A model generated the notes under the pieces. The model searched no databases. It was not told the origin of the DNA and saw only the letters and a program-made list of their open reading frames with translations. Below, one piece after another: positions 17,875 through 25,274 of a stretch of 45,502 bases of DNA. The stretch is from positions 1-45,502 of IMG/VR virus record IMGVR_UViG_3300048444_000267; one strand, written 5' to 3'. Within the stretch, counting starts at the first letter, position 1, and each line of letters starts with the position of its first letter. Position numbers and translations under genes: made by a program. This stretch comes from a virus.

Positions 17875-18284
17875 TGGCCCGGAAACTGAAAGTCAACGTC
17901 GACATCAATATGGCCGTTATCAACCGCAAGACCCAAAAGGCTCTGGACGATTACGCCAATGCGTTAGACCCAATTCTTGATCAACAATTCAGGGACGAAA
18001 AATGGAAATGGTGGACTAACACGCCAACACGCAGACGAAACGGGACGCCGGCTGGCAATCCCCGCGACATTATCGATACGGGTACTTTGTTGAACTCCAA
18101 GCAAGGCCCCACAAAAAAGGCGCCTAACAAGCGCCTATGGGTATGGAACACCCCTTATGCCAAATACGTGAAAGATGGCTTTATGACGACACGGGGAAAC
18201 ATTATCCCCGGCCGTGACTGGGCGAAAGAAGCAATGAGAGAACTACCTTTCGCCGGATTCATTGCCAACTACCTCAAGCGGTAG
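17871..18284 (+). CDS. HK97 gp10-like neck/tail-completion protein, 137 aa
   Basis: This protein overlaps the preceding + gene by 4 nt. It starts MARKLKVNVDI (second Met) and has the pattern of gp10-type neck proteins: a helical N-terminal part, a DTGTLLNS turn, an NTPYAKYVKDGF segment (the usual NxxxYAxxxExG region), then PGRDWAKEAM. Such proteins join head and tail. Its 3' end overlaps the end of the convergent tail-tube gene by 11 bp. It is inverted relative to the rest of the structural genes. Confidence 0.7.
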   Translation: MMARKLKVNVDINMAVINRKTQKALDDYANALDPILDQQFRDEKWKWWTNTPTRRRNGTPAGNPRDIIDTGTLLNSKQGPTKKAPNKRLWVWNTPYAKYVKDGFMTTRGNIIPGRDWAKEAMRELPFAGFIANYLKR

Positions 18285-18777
18285 CGGCCTTCGTCCAGAC
18301 ATAAGCCTTGATACCGGTTAGCTGGAAAGTCACCGCAGCCACGTTCCCCGCCTGGATGTCCTCAGAGAAGTTGGTCACATAAGCCACGCCAGCATGAGTC
18401 TCGGGCGTGCTGATAGGCAAGCCAGAGTCGCAATCACCAGACGGTGTAGGTGACTCACGGAACCACTCAATAGCAGCGCCAGTGGCTGAATCCAAGGCCG
18501 CTTGCTTCAGGATCAAGTAACCCGGGTCGAGCATGTCGATGTTCAGAGTGCAGTCGACCGTGTAGCTGTTGCCGGTCACAATGCTTGCCGCCCAGCCGCC
18601 AGATGTGCTGCTGTCGTAGTCATAGGTCTGCACGTCCTCGGTGTCAGACGTTGACTGAATCGCGAAGTTAGTGAGGTTTTTAACCTCAGTCATTGACCCG
18701 GAGGTGGTGGGCACATCGCTGCAGGTGTCACCCTCTGCGATGTAGGTCTTGTACCCAAAAGCAGCGAAAAAGCTCAC
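18274..18777 (-). CDS. Major tail (tube) protein, 167 aa
   Basis: This protein has the hallmarks of a siphophage tail tube subunit: small size, beta-rich sequence, an N terminus with YKTYIAEGDTCSDV and SMTEVKNLTNFAIQ, and a C-terminal FSEDIQAGNVAAVTFQLTGI that resembles tail-tube endings. Its position next to the tape-measure region fits. It starts at 18777, 22 nt after GGCAAGCTAG, which includes the stop codon of the sigma-factor gene. Confidence 0.75.
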   Translation of the reverse strand: MSFFAAFGYKTYIAEGDTCSDVPTTSGSMTEVKNLTNFAIQSTSDTEDVQTYDYDSSTSGGWAASIVTGNSYTVDCTLNIDMLDPGYLILKQAALDSATGAAIEWFRESPTPSGDCDSGLPISTPETHAGVAYVTNFSEDIQAGNVAAVTFQLTGIKAYVWTKAATA

Positions 18778-18799
18778 GGTGAGGCAAGGGGCATTTGAG

Positions 18800-18809
18800 C
18801 TAGCTTGCC
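18800..18809 (-). promoter_or_regulatory. Late-gene boundary motif GGCAAGCTAG
   Basis: This copy lies 22 nt upstream of the tail-tube start. Its TAG is the stop codon of the sigma-like gene. It is identical to the copies before the tape measure and the 144-aa gene. A role as late promoter is inferred. Confidence 0.6.
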
Positions 18810-19369
18810 GCCGCTTCCTCCGCTATCAGCAGGTCCATTGGCCCTGGCCTAGCGCATTCATGCAGCTCAAAGCCTTGAATCTCGTGATTAACGCCAGCCG
18901 TCGCAATCACAGCATCCTTGCAAGCCTGTTTGCTCACCCCAAGGATTTGCGCAACCTCATCAAGGCTGTGGCCATTGTTCAGCAAACGCCGCACCGGCAC
19001 GCTTAACTCTCGCACCTTCAATGGCGCTGCGATCACGAAGTTGTGATCCCGGATGAAGTGTCGAATTTCACCGGTCGCAAACTTGGTAAGGATGGTGCTG
19101 AATTTGCCTTTGCTCGGGTCAAACGCACGACACGACTTCAGAAATGCAACGTCAATACAGCTGAACACGTCCAAGCTGTCCACCATCGGAAACTGACGGG
19201 TCAGCTTGGAACCAAGCAAACGCAGCAGCCCTTGGTGCTCGACATACATCTGCCCCATTCGCCGCTGTTCTTGTCTCGACAACGGGACCTTTAACCAGCC
19301 ACCCTTTGGCGGCTTACGCCGCACTGTGGCGGCATAAGCAAACAGATCTAGCTGTTCAGCTGCGGACAC
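18800..19369 (-). CDS. Phage sigma-70 family factor, apparently without region 4, with sliding-clamp motif
   Basis: This 189-residue protein (GTG start at 19369) has a clear sigma region 2 at residues about 45-112: helices leading to SCRAFDPSKGKFSTILTKF, then TGEIRHFIRDHNF. An extension of the APLKVRELSVPVRR type follows, and one HTH at about 135-155 (SLDEVAQILGVSKQ) looks like region 3. No region 4 for -35 recognition is visible. Residues 6-10 are QLDLF, the consensus peptide that binds the bacterial beta sliding clamp. T4 late sigma factor gp55 also lacks region 4 and binds a clamp, so clamp-coupled late transcription is a reasonable hypothesis. The gene overlaps the preceding connector gene by 14 nt. 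It is unusual to find such a regulator among head-tail genes. The sigma-fold assignment is strong; the clamp role is inference. Confidence 0.82.
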   Translation of the reverse strand: MSAAEQLDLFAYAATVRRKPPKGGWLKVPLSRQEQRRMGQMYVEHQGLLRLLGSKLTRQFPMVDSLDVFSCIDVAFLKSCRAFDPSKGKFSTILTKFATGEIRHFIRDHNFVIAAPLKVRELSVPVRRLLNNGHSLDEVAQILGVSKQACKDAVIATAGVNHEIQGFELHECARPGPMDLLIAEEAAAS

Positions 19370-19952
19370 GTTGCAGCACCCGTGACGTGCCCACTGATGC
19401 CACGCTTGTGGTCAGGCACCCCAACACCTGAGACAGCACCGGCAGCTTCTCCAGCAATGCCACAGACCCTGATGAACCGCTGGCATCGTCACGCCAGACA
19501 ATCTTCATCACGTCCAGCGTCAGTTCCTTCAGGTCGCTGTTCGGGATGCCAGGGACAAGCTCGCCAGGGGTGCTGCTACCGCCACCACTGCCACCTGAGC
19601 CAGGAATGCCGCCAATGATGAACGTTGGATCACCCAGCAAGACATTGGCGACAGCAAACGTGGCCTGTTCAACCTGCGGAGGCGCACCATCTGCGCATTC
19701 GTAGGCGTAATCTCCGCAGACAGCGCCAGAACGTGGCCATTTCAGTGGCTGCTTAGCGTCACACTTCCTGCCGACAAAATCCAAGGTGTCGACCCAGCGC
19801 GTTGCGCTGACCAACGCTTTTTCCTTATCAGACTCTTCAGTGACGTTGCCCCAAGCGATGTCACCCAGTGCCTGACTTGCAAAGGTGTCACCCTCAGCAA
19901 CCGTCAGATAGCTGTTGTCTTCACTTGCTCCGAGTAATGCGGTCAAGCTCAT
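19356..19952 (-). CDS. Head-tail adaptor (DnaT-like/gp15-type), 198 aa
   Basis: The first 75 residues match the phage adaptor family often labelled DnaT-like: YLTVAEGDTFASQAL, then KEKALVSATRWVDTLDF and KQPLKWPRSG. A Gly/Ser-rich linker near residues 115-130 is followed by a C-terminal helical region. Such proteins attach below the portal. It lies downstream of the capsid genes and overlaps its neighbours on both sides. Confidence 0.7.
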   Translation of the reverse strand: MSLTALLGASEDNSYLTVAEGDTFASQALGDIAWGNVTEESDKEKALVSATRWVDTLDFVGRKCDAKQPLKWPRSGAVCGDYAYECADGAPPQVEQATFAVANVLLGDPTFIIGGIPGSGGSGGGSSTPGELVPGIPNSDLKELTLDVMKIVWRDDASGSSGSVALLEKLPVLSQVLGCLTTSVASVGTSRVLQRVRS

Positions 19953-20121
19953 CAGAAAGCTCCAGAACAGCAGCGCGAAGCAACTGGTTTTCTCTTCTCA
20001 GTTTAACTGCCAATTCTGTTGCATCTTTATGGCTCAGCGCCGTGCAAACACGACGCGTCACCTCAAGATCTAACCGTTGCTCCAGTGTCACCGACGGGTT
20101 ACTGCCTGGAACACTAAGCAT
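19921..20121 (-). CDS. Small helical protein, 66 aa
   Basis: I do not recognise this protein. It is mostly helical with a coiled-coil-like C-terminal half (KLRRENQLLRAAVLELSDEL). Its start overlaps the stop of the 335-aa gene by 1 nt, and its end overlaps the adaptor gene by 32 nt. The organisation supports it as a translated gene. The function is unknown. Confidence 0.6.
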   Translation of the reverse strand: MLSVPGSNPSVTLEQRLDLEVTRRVCTALSHKDATELAVKLRRENQLLRAAVLELSDELDRITRSK

Positions 20122-21128
20122 CAGAAAACGCCCCCATCCAGTTCATTGCTAACGGCCCATCCGCCCTTTCCTGCATTCAGCGTGGTGTCCCACTGCATCA
20201 AGTCACCTTGCGTAGTGCCTTCAGGCAACGGGTCAAGATCATCAAGCGCAGTTTTGAGCTGTGATGCCTGGACCGCTACCAGCGCAGCACCGTTTTCAAT
20301 CTGTACGTCAGTGGCAAATTGAACCGCGCCTTTTTGCGATTCGCTGCCGTCTTTGATTTTGACAATGGGCTGACTGTCGCCATTAGTGGCGGTGTCAATT
20401 TCGATCGGGTCTTCGCCTGTGACGGCAGTAACGCCACCCGCGCTAGCAATCAGCGACCACTTGTTGTCATCAGCCGACCAAATGGCCTGCACGCCCTCAA
20501 CAACAGCTTCACCAGTGATGCCCGTCCAAGCGGCAGTGCCATCAGTGCTGTTGCTATAAATCCAGCCGTTTTCGGGGTCAGCTGGTTCAGCACTCGCATC
20601 AGTGAAGTCAGCTTCGCCTTTGTAGACCGTGCCCTGGGCAAGGGTGACGTTTAGCTTTCCGTCGCCTTCGATCGCTAGACCATTGCCGACCTTGATGCCG
20701 CCCAGCACCGACGCTGAGGCTTTAGGCAGCGTGTACTGATTGGCAAGGATTAGGTCAGCGCCAGGGACAACCCCAGGAGTGCCGTTATCAAGCTCATCTT
20801 GCGTGGCAAGCCGAACAACACCCTTGACCGTTGTTGTGGCATCAATGCCCGCCAGCGTTACATCGCCACTAACAGTCGTGGCACTAATGCCGGTGTCCGC
20901 TGTCGCTGAGACGGTTTTGACATAACCGCCGCCGCCTGTACTAGGCAGGAACGCACCTTCGCCGCCAATAGCGATAACGGTTTGCGCTTCCCCGCCGCCT
21001 GCGTCTCCGAGGCCATAGTAGAGAATTTTCGAGGCTTCATTGAACGCGAGTTCAGCACTAGCAAGCGTTGTTGGTGCCCCTACGCCACCGCCGCCAGCAC
21101 GGCGCTTAATCCTGATTTTTTGAGCCAT
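20121..21128 (-). CDS. Virion protein with fibre-type N terminus, 335 aa
   Basis: The N terminus (IKRRAGGGGVGAPTTLASAE then LAFNEASKILYYGLGD) matches the module that opens many phage fibre or hyaluronidase-like proteins. The middle contains phage-tail-repeat-like phrases (SGDVTLAGIDATTTVKGVVR, GGIKVGNGL). It ends ELDGGVF, similar to other structural proteins here. It lies between the capsid and connector genes, so it may be a head fibre or decoration protein instead of a tail fibre. GGCAAATTAG lies 20 nt upstream. Confidence 0.65.
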   Translation of the reverse strand: MAQKIRIKRRAGGGGVGAPTTLASAELAFNEASKILYYGLGDAGGGEAQTVIAIGGEGAFLPSTGGGGYVKTVSATADTGISATTVSGDVTLAGIDATTTVKGVVRLATQDELDNGTPGVVPGADLILANQYTLPKASASVLGGIKVGNGLAIEGDGKLNVTLAQGTVYKGEADFTDASAEPADPENGWIYSNSTDGTAAWTGITGEAVVEGVQAIWSADDNKWSLIASAGGVTAVTGEDPIEIDTATNGDSQPIVKIKDGSESQKGAVQFATDVQIENGAALVAVQASQLKTALDDLDPLPEGTTQGDLMQWDTTLNAGKGGWAVSNELDGGVF

Positions 21129-21148
21129 GGGGCGGCAAGGTCTTTGGC

Positions 21149-21158
21149 CTAATTTGCC
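21149..21158 (-). promoter_or_regulatory. Late-gene boundary motif GGCAAATTAG
   Basis: This sense-strand copy of GGCAANYTAG lies 20 nt before the start at 21128 and is followed by GCCAAAG, as is the copy at 21428-21437. It may be a late promoter. Confidence 0.6.
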
Positions 21159-21161
21159 GCG

Positions 21162-21410
21162 TCAGAAGTTGCCGCCGTTGACCTCATCAAGGCCAATCCA
21201 CTTGCCACCAATGACTTGCATGATTGACCACTCGACAGCCTCAGGGCCGCCAGCGACACGGATCAATTCAACGCCACTCTTCTGATAGTGCGCGTTTTGA
21301 TCGACGGCATAACAGATCTCACCCTCTTCCAAGTCAGCAATGCTGTTGCGCAGGTCAGTCAAGTTGCCTCGCGCAATACAGATGGGTGTCCTTGGATCGG
21401 GTGTGGCCAT
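21162..21410 (-). CDS. Small virion-associated protein, 82 aa
   Basis: The start at 21410 (MATPDPRTPICIARGN) is preferred over an upstream frame because it follows the boundary motif by 17 nt. The sequence LEEGEICYAVDQNAHYQKSG resembles the short fibre-adaptor module also seen at 6732 and 20121. It ends VNGGNF. It is probably a small structural protein; the function is unknown. Confidence 0.6.
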   Translation of the reverse strand: MATPDPRTPICIARGNLTDLRNSIADLEEGEICYAVDQNAHYQKSGVELIRVAGGPEAVEWSIMQVIGGKWIGLDEVNGGNF

Positions 21411-21427
21411 CTCACTAAACCTTTGGC

Positions 21428-21437
21428 CTAGGTTGCC
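21428..21437 (-). promoter_or_regulatory. Late-gene boundary motif GGCAACCTAG
   Basis: This copy lies 17 nt upstream of the start at 21410, immediately after the stop of the 45-aa gene. It is one of nine copies of GGCAANYTAG in this orientation. Confidence 0.6.
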
Positions 21438-21438
21438 T

Positions 21439-21576
21439 CTAAAGCACCTCAGAGTGATACAGCACCCAGCCCTCACGGCTTAGCCGAAGCCTTGTTGCCT
21501 TTACTTCGTCATACCTGCAGTCAATGACGTTCGACACGCCATTTTTGTAGACCATCAAGCGAACTAATCCGGCCAT
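21439..21576 (-). CDS. Small protein, 45 aa
   Basis: This short frame starts at 21576 (MAGLVRLMVYKNGVSNVID) and ends HSEVL. It is basic, with a plausible beta-hairpin followed by a helix. It lies between the terminator after the capsid gene and the boundary motif of the next gene. Codon structure looks coding, but I recognise no family. Confidence 0.5.
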   Translation of the reverse strand: MAGLVRLMVYKNGVSNVIDCRYDEVKATRLRLSREGWVLYHSEVL

Positions 21577-21615
21577 CAGAGGCTTCTGAGTCGGTACGCC
21601 TAACAATAGACACAC

Positions 21616-21642
21616 AAAAAAAAGGGGCCCAAGCTGGACCCC
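21616..21642 (-). terminator. Rho-independent terminator after the major capsid gene
   Basis: Read on the minus strand, a 7-bp stem (GGGGTCC / GGGCCCC, with one G-U pair) closes a 5-nt loop and is followed directly by eight T residues. It lies 26 bp after the capsid stop. It would end or reduce transcription after the capsid gene, so the downstream genes would need their own promoters, consistent with the boundary motifs found there. Confidence 0.88.
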
Positions 21643-21668
21643 CCTGCACCCTTAGACATTCAGCCTAA

Positions 21669-22790
21669 TTAGGCAGCAATACCACCGCCGTTAACGTTGG
21701 TCACAAGGCGCACCGCGTGGATGTTGCGGGGATCCTTATAAGCCAGGCCCCAGTTCGAGCCGGTAGCCAGATCAGAGTTCTTGGGATGATCCTTAGTGGC
21801 ATTCCAAGAGGTGCCGACGATGTGGTGAATCTGGCTGTAGGTCACAGCCATGCTGTCCTGCAGGCTGGCAATGTTCCGCTCAGTTTCGATGTTGATCGGG
21901 AACTGTGAGCCGGTGCGAATTACACCAGGGCCGAACATGTAGCTGACGTACTGGTTGTTTTCACCAGAACCGCCAATAACAGGCACCATCGAATCAACAA
22001 TGACTTGGAAGCCGTTGTAGAAACCGATTTGGGTGTTGGAAACACCGATGCCGCCGCCGCCCCATTCCAGGTTGCTGGAAGGGGTCACGCCCGCAGGGCT
22101 AGAGAAGGTCAGTTGACCCTGCAGCTGCAGCTGAGCAGCAACCAAGGGGTGGACAACAATGGTGCTCAACTCTTGAGCGTGCTCACCCAGAAGGTACTGA
22201 GCCGAAATCACGTTCTGCAGAGAGAACATGTTGGCCTCATCTTCTGAGCCAGCAGTGGACTCAGAAAGGTCCAGGCTGTTAGCAGCCAGGGCAGTGTCAA
22301 AGATGCCTTCAAGCTGATTGACGAGCTTGAGGGTCTGCTTTTTGTCCAGCGCCGCAGCCAGTTTGGTGCGCGTGTGGGCAAGCGCATCCTCGCCTGTCTG
22401 ATACTGACTCAGGTCATCCATGCTGTGCATGAAACCCCGAGTGCAATACGGAGCGTATTGCGTATCGGCGGTGATTTTTTGGCTGGTGTAATAGCCAGCA
22501 CCGTTGTCACCCCAAGTCGCATTTGACTCAACGACTTCTTCAGTCGGGTCAAAAATATCGAACATAGGCATTTCAACCCGTGTGCCGGTGATACCGGTCA
22601 GCCGGGAGTCACGGGCAAGAACGCCAGACTTGACGAACAAGCAACGCTCATACAGATCTTCTGCCAGATAACGGGCAAAAGGTGCAGAAGTCGCGAGCCT
22701 TGTGGGTGAAGCAATCCCATCAGGTTGCGCTGAACCAAAGACAGAATTGTCAGGGGAAGTTCCCCAGTTGTAATTAACGGCGGCAGCCAT
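21669..22790 (-). CDS. Major capsid protein, 373 aa
   Basis: Its size and its position after scaffold and head-morphogenesis genes fit the major capsid protein. The sequence begins MAAAVNYNWGTSPDNSVFG and contains TGTRVEMPMFDIFDPTEEV and a middle domain with TIVVHPLVAAQLQLQGQL, a pattern seen in coat proteins. It ends RLVTNVNGGGIAA. A strong terminator follows. The exact fold (HK97 superfamily) is inferred, not shown. Confidence 0.82.
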   Translation of the reverse strand: MAAAVNYNWGTSPDNSVFGSAQPDGIASPTRLATSAPFARYLAEDLYERCLFVKSGVLARDSRLTGITGTRVEMPMFDIFDPTEEVVESNATWGDNGAGYYTSQKITADTQYAPYCTRGFMHSMDDLSQYQTGEDALAHTRTKLAAALDKKQTLKLVNQLEGIFDTALAANSLDLSESTAGSEDEANMFSLQNVISAQYLLGEHAQELSTIVVHPLVAAQLQLQGQLTFSSPAGVTPSSNLEWGGGGIGVSNTQIGFYNGFQVIVDSMVPVIGGSGENNQYVSYMFGPGVIRTGSQFPINIETERNIASLQDSMAVTYSQIHHIVGTSWNATKDHPKNSDLATGSNWGLAYKDPRNIHAVRLVTNVNGGGIAA

Positions 22791-22815
22791 TGTTCAGTAA
22801 AGAGAGGGTTGGCAA

Positions 22816-23496
22816 TTACCCCTGAGCCTGCAGCTGAGCAGCCATCTGGGGGTTTTCCATCTCCATCTGGACGCGCTCAGAAAAGCTCATGCTTCCCCAA
22901 GACTTGCCGCCAGATGCATTAGGAGTTGAGCCACTTGCACTCATCCCACGCGCCTGCGTGCCATTGAAGAACATTTCAAATCCGCTTCCAGGCTGTTTGA
23001 GGTTGTTCAAATGCGCATTGAGATCGACTTCCACACCACCGTGCAAAGCGATCACATTGCCATTTGAATCAAGCCGCAAGTTGTCGCCCAGAATCTTCAT
23101 TAGATGATCAGGGGCATTCACGCCAGATTGGGTGAACGCATTAATGGCAGTGGCCTTGATCTGCTGCTGTTGGGAGGCAACCTGCAACTCTTGAATGCGC
23201 TTGTCGCGTGCGGCAAGTTCATCCTGGAGCGAAGAAACCGTGCCCGTTGCTTCCTGCCAGAGGGTTTTGAATTCCCCAGACTCTGCAAGCTGAGCTTGCT
23301 TTGCCTTTTGCTGGCTGGATTGCAGATCGGCCATTTGGCGCTGCATATCCTCCATCTGTTTTTTGACTGCCTGTTTTTCACGCAGCAGTTCTTGGTTCTT
23401 GGCTTTCACCAACTCAAGCTGTGCGGAAGGGTCAGGAGTCTCAGCCACAGGCTGTTGAACTTCGCCCACAGGGCTTTGCTCGGGAGTTTCAGACAT
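22816..23496 (-). CDS. Capsid scaffold protein, 226 aa
   Basis: This acidic, Gln-rich protein has a long coiled coil at residues about 25-110 (LVKAKNQELLREKQAVKKQM, DELAARDKRIQELQV), as phage scaffolds do. The C-terminal third is Gly/Ser-rich and ends with a short helix (FSERVQMEMENPQMAAQL). It directly precedes the major capsid gene. The start at 23496 (MSETPEQSP) is preferred; an upstream in-frame start at 23535 would add 13 hydrophobic residues. Confidence 0.78.
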   Translation of the reverse strand: MSETPEQSPVGEVQQPVAETPDPSAQLELVKAKNQELLREKQAVKKQMEDMQRQMADLQSSQQKAKQAQLAESGEFKTLWQEATGTVSSLQDELAARDKRIQELQVASQQQQIKATAINAFTQSGVNAPDHLMKILGDNLRLDSNGNVIALHGGVEVDLNAHLNNLKQPGSGFEMFFNGTQARGMSASGSTPNASGGKSWGSMSFSERVQMEMENPQMAAQLQAQG

Positions 23497-23537
23497 GCTG
23501 ATGAATGAAGTGATAACCCACAGGGTTGAGGTCAATA

Positions 23538-23568
23538 TAACGCTTACGCAGCAATATCAATACGCCTA
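23538..23568. promoter_or_regulatory. Two partial copies of the TACG motif upstream of scaffold/capsid
   Basis: On the + strand TAACGCTTACGCAG (23538-23551) and ATACGCCTAC (23559-23568) resemble the ATRCGYMTACGYAG family. They lie in the gap between the head-morphogenesis gene and the scaffold start. On the minus strand the first copy ends 41 nt before the scaffold start. Unlike other late genes, scaffold and capsid lack the GGCAANYTAG motif, so these copies may control them. This is tentative. Confidence 0.35.
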
Positions 23569-24810
23569 CTAATCAACTCTGAGCCCTTTCAATCGCTCCA
23601 AAGGGATCCAGGTTTGATCGCCCAAAGGGGCATTGCGCAGCATCTTCTGCAAAATCTTCTGCGGATCAGCCTTTGTCCGCTGGTATTCACGCTTAAACCA
23701 GGCGGCCCTGCCTTTGCCTAATGCCTCTTCCAGGCTGGTCATGCTGGTGTCTGCCCAACGGGCCAACACGTCGCTGTAACGCACTGGAGGCTTGCCATCT
23801 GGCGCCTTCACCATGATCGAGCGCTCAAAGTATTTCTTGTCGCCATACTTCTCAGCGGTCTTGGCACCTGTCGCATACGCGCCTGCCTCTTCGTCTCTAA
23901 TCTGCGTGCCCTCGCGTTGCGGGCTATTCCAAAACTCATCGTCAGGGTCAATCAACAACAGCTGACAACGGCATCCGATGTGCAACGGCCAATAAGGCTT
24001 CTTTGGATCGTTCTGTGCATATCGCCGCTGATCAAGCGGGGCGCATCGCTCGCACGTCCGGCTGTCTAACAACGTTGACCACAGCCAAACCATTCCGCCT
24101 AGCTCTTCCTTGTTCTCCAGTACCAATAAGTCCTTAATCGCATGGGCCATATCCGAGTTTGCAGTCCTAGCCAACGCACGCACCTGGCTTTTGATGCGAC
24201 GCGCAGCAGGGGCAGACAAACGCACACCACGCGCACCGCGTGCCATTGCATCAGTGGCAATCGAATCTGCAATCTCTTGCGTCGTCTGATTGCGCAGAAT
24301 CCCCGACCGCACCTGCGTGTCGATCGTTTTAAACAAGCTGCGATCAATGGGTGCCCCACGCCGCCGGCTACCGGTCAACGGGTTCTTTGGATCTAAACCA
24401 AATAACTTTTGCAGCGTCACCTCGCCGATCACCACAGCAAGCGCCATCTGCACGGCATCAGGCACCGGCTGCCGCTTCTTACTGACTTCAGGTGGCAACA
24501 CCGCCCCAGCATTTTCAAACTCCCTTACAGACGCATCCCGCATCGCTGGTGCTGCATCAGCAACCGTGCGCAGCATTTGCTTGCCTAGCTCGTCCGCATA
24601 TCTCTCAAGCTCAATGCGTACCAACGGCTCCATCTGAGCCCACGATTGATTTCGCAGCAGCCCTTCCTGGGGCATCGTCTCAACCAATCGCTTGATATTG
24701 AACAGGGCTAAAGCCAACGCCCCGGCAGTCAACAACTCAACCCTGTCTGCACTGTCTTGAAGCTCAATGCCTTGCTTGATAAAGCCTTTTAGTTGGTCTT
24801 CTCCACCCAC
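23569..24810 (-). CDS. Phage head morphogenesis protein (SPP1 gp7/Mu gpF type), 413 aa
   Basis: The conserved C-terminal part shows WLWSTLLDSRTCERCAPLDQ and then YWPLHIGCRCQLL, the Cys/His pattern of the minor head protein family (RTCxxC...PPxHxxCRC). The N-terminal half is helical. Such proteins bind the portal and are needed for infectious heads. The start is GTG at 24810. It lies upstream of scaffold and capsid as in SPP1-like phages, but is separated from the portal gene by fibre genes. Confidence 0.88.
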   Translation of the reverse strand: MGGEDQLKGFIKQGIELQDSADRVELLTAGALALALFNIKRLVETMPQEGLLRNQSWAQMEPLVRIELERYADELGKQMLRTVADAAPAMRDASVREFENAGAVLPPEVSKKRQPVPDAVQMALAVVIGEVTLQKLFGLDPKNPLTGSRRRGAPIDRSLFKTIDTQVRSGILRNQTTQEIADSIATDAMARGARGVRLSAPAARRIKSQVRALARTANSDMAHAIKDLLVLENKEELGGMVWLWSTLLDSRTCERCAPLDQRRYAQNDPKKPYWPLHIGCRCQLLLIDPDDEFWNSPQREGTQIRDEEAGAYATGAKTAEKYGDKKYFERSIMVKAPDGKPPVRYSDVLARWADTSMTSLEEALGKGRAAWFKREYQRTKADPQKILQKMLRNAPLGDQTWIPLERLKGLRVD

Positions 24811-24841
24811 TTAAACTAAAGGCATCGTTCTCCTAAGAATA

Positions 24842-25051
24842 ATGGGAACCAAAGTTGTCAAAGTCAGGATTGGGGATTCGGTTTTCGAGAAGACTGTGAA
24901 CGTCCCCGATGTGAAGTCGAAGCCCCCGGTTCCGACTGTGGCTGATTTGAAGCCAAAGACGATTCTTGAGAAGGCTGCTGAAGCTGTAGAGGAGGTTGTG
25001 AAGCCGAAGCGTCGCGGTCGGAAGCCGAAGACTGCTGACGCTGAGTCGTAG
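24842..25051 (+). CDS. Small Lys-rich protein with AT-hook-like tail, 69 aa (antisense to a minus gene)
   Basis: This + strand frame starts just outside the head-morphogenesis gene. It encodes a short beta-like N terminus (MGTKVVKVRIGDSVFEKTVN), an acidic helix (ILEKAAEAVEEVV) and a KPKRRGRKPK tail like an AT-hook. The amino-acid pattern looks like a genuine protein, possibly DNA-binding. It overlaps almost all of the low-complexity C-terminal part of the minus-strand 136-aa gene. Either both are used, or the minus protein's tail is only the shadow of this gene. Confidence 0.5.
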   Translation: MGTKVVKVRIGDSVFEKTVNVPDVKSKPPVPTVADLKPKTILEKAAEAVEEVVKPKRRGRKPKTADAES

Positions 25052-25274
25052 ACGAAATAGCCGCAGCACCGGCCAACAAGCCCAACACAGCCCCAAGCGT
25101 GGTCTGCACAAACTTGTCAAAGCGACTGCCTATCTCAGGACAAACAGTCGTGATGTCAGTTTGTGGTGAGACACGACTGCATAACACCACGCCAAAGCTG
25201 AAAATTGCTGCCTGCCAGGCAAGTAATCCGGCAAGCATATAAAGCAGAAACTTCTCGCGGTTGAATGGCTTCAC
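24864..25274 (-). CDS. Two-TM membrane protein, 136 aa (holin candidate)
   Basis: Two membrane segments are visible, at about residues 8-31 (FLLYMLAGLLAWQAAIFSFG) and 58-75 (TTLGAVLGLLAGAAAIS), linked by a Cys-containing loop (TTVCPEIGSRFDKF). The last 60 residues are Ser/Gln/Pro-rich. The start is GTG at 25274. Size and topology fit a holin or other small membrane protein, and no better holin candidate is obvious, but it lies in the structural block away from the endolysin. The tail overlaps an antisense AT-hook-type frame. Confidence 0.55.
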   Translation of the reverse strand: MKPFNREKFLLYMLAGLLAWQAAIFSFGVVLCSRVSPQTDITTVCPEIGSRFDKFVQTTLGAVLGLLAGAAAISSTTQRQQSSASDRDASASQPPLQLQQPSQESSLASNQPQSEPGASTSHRGRSQSSRKPNPQS

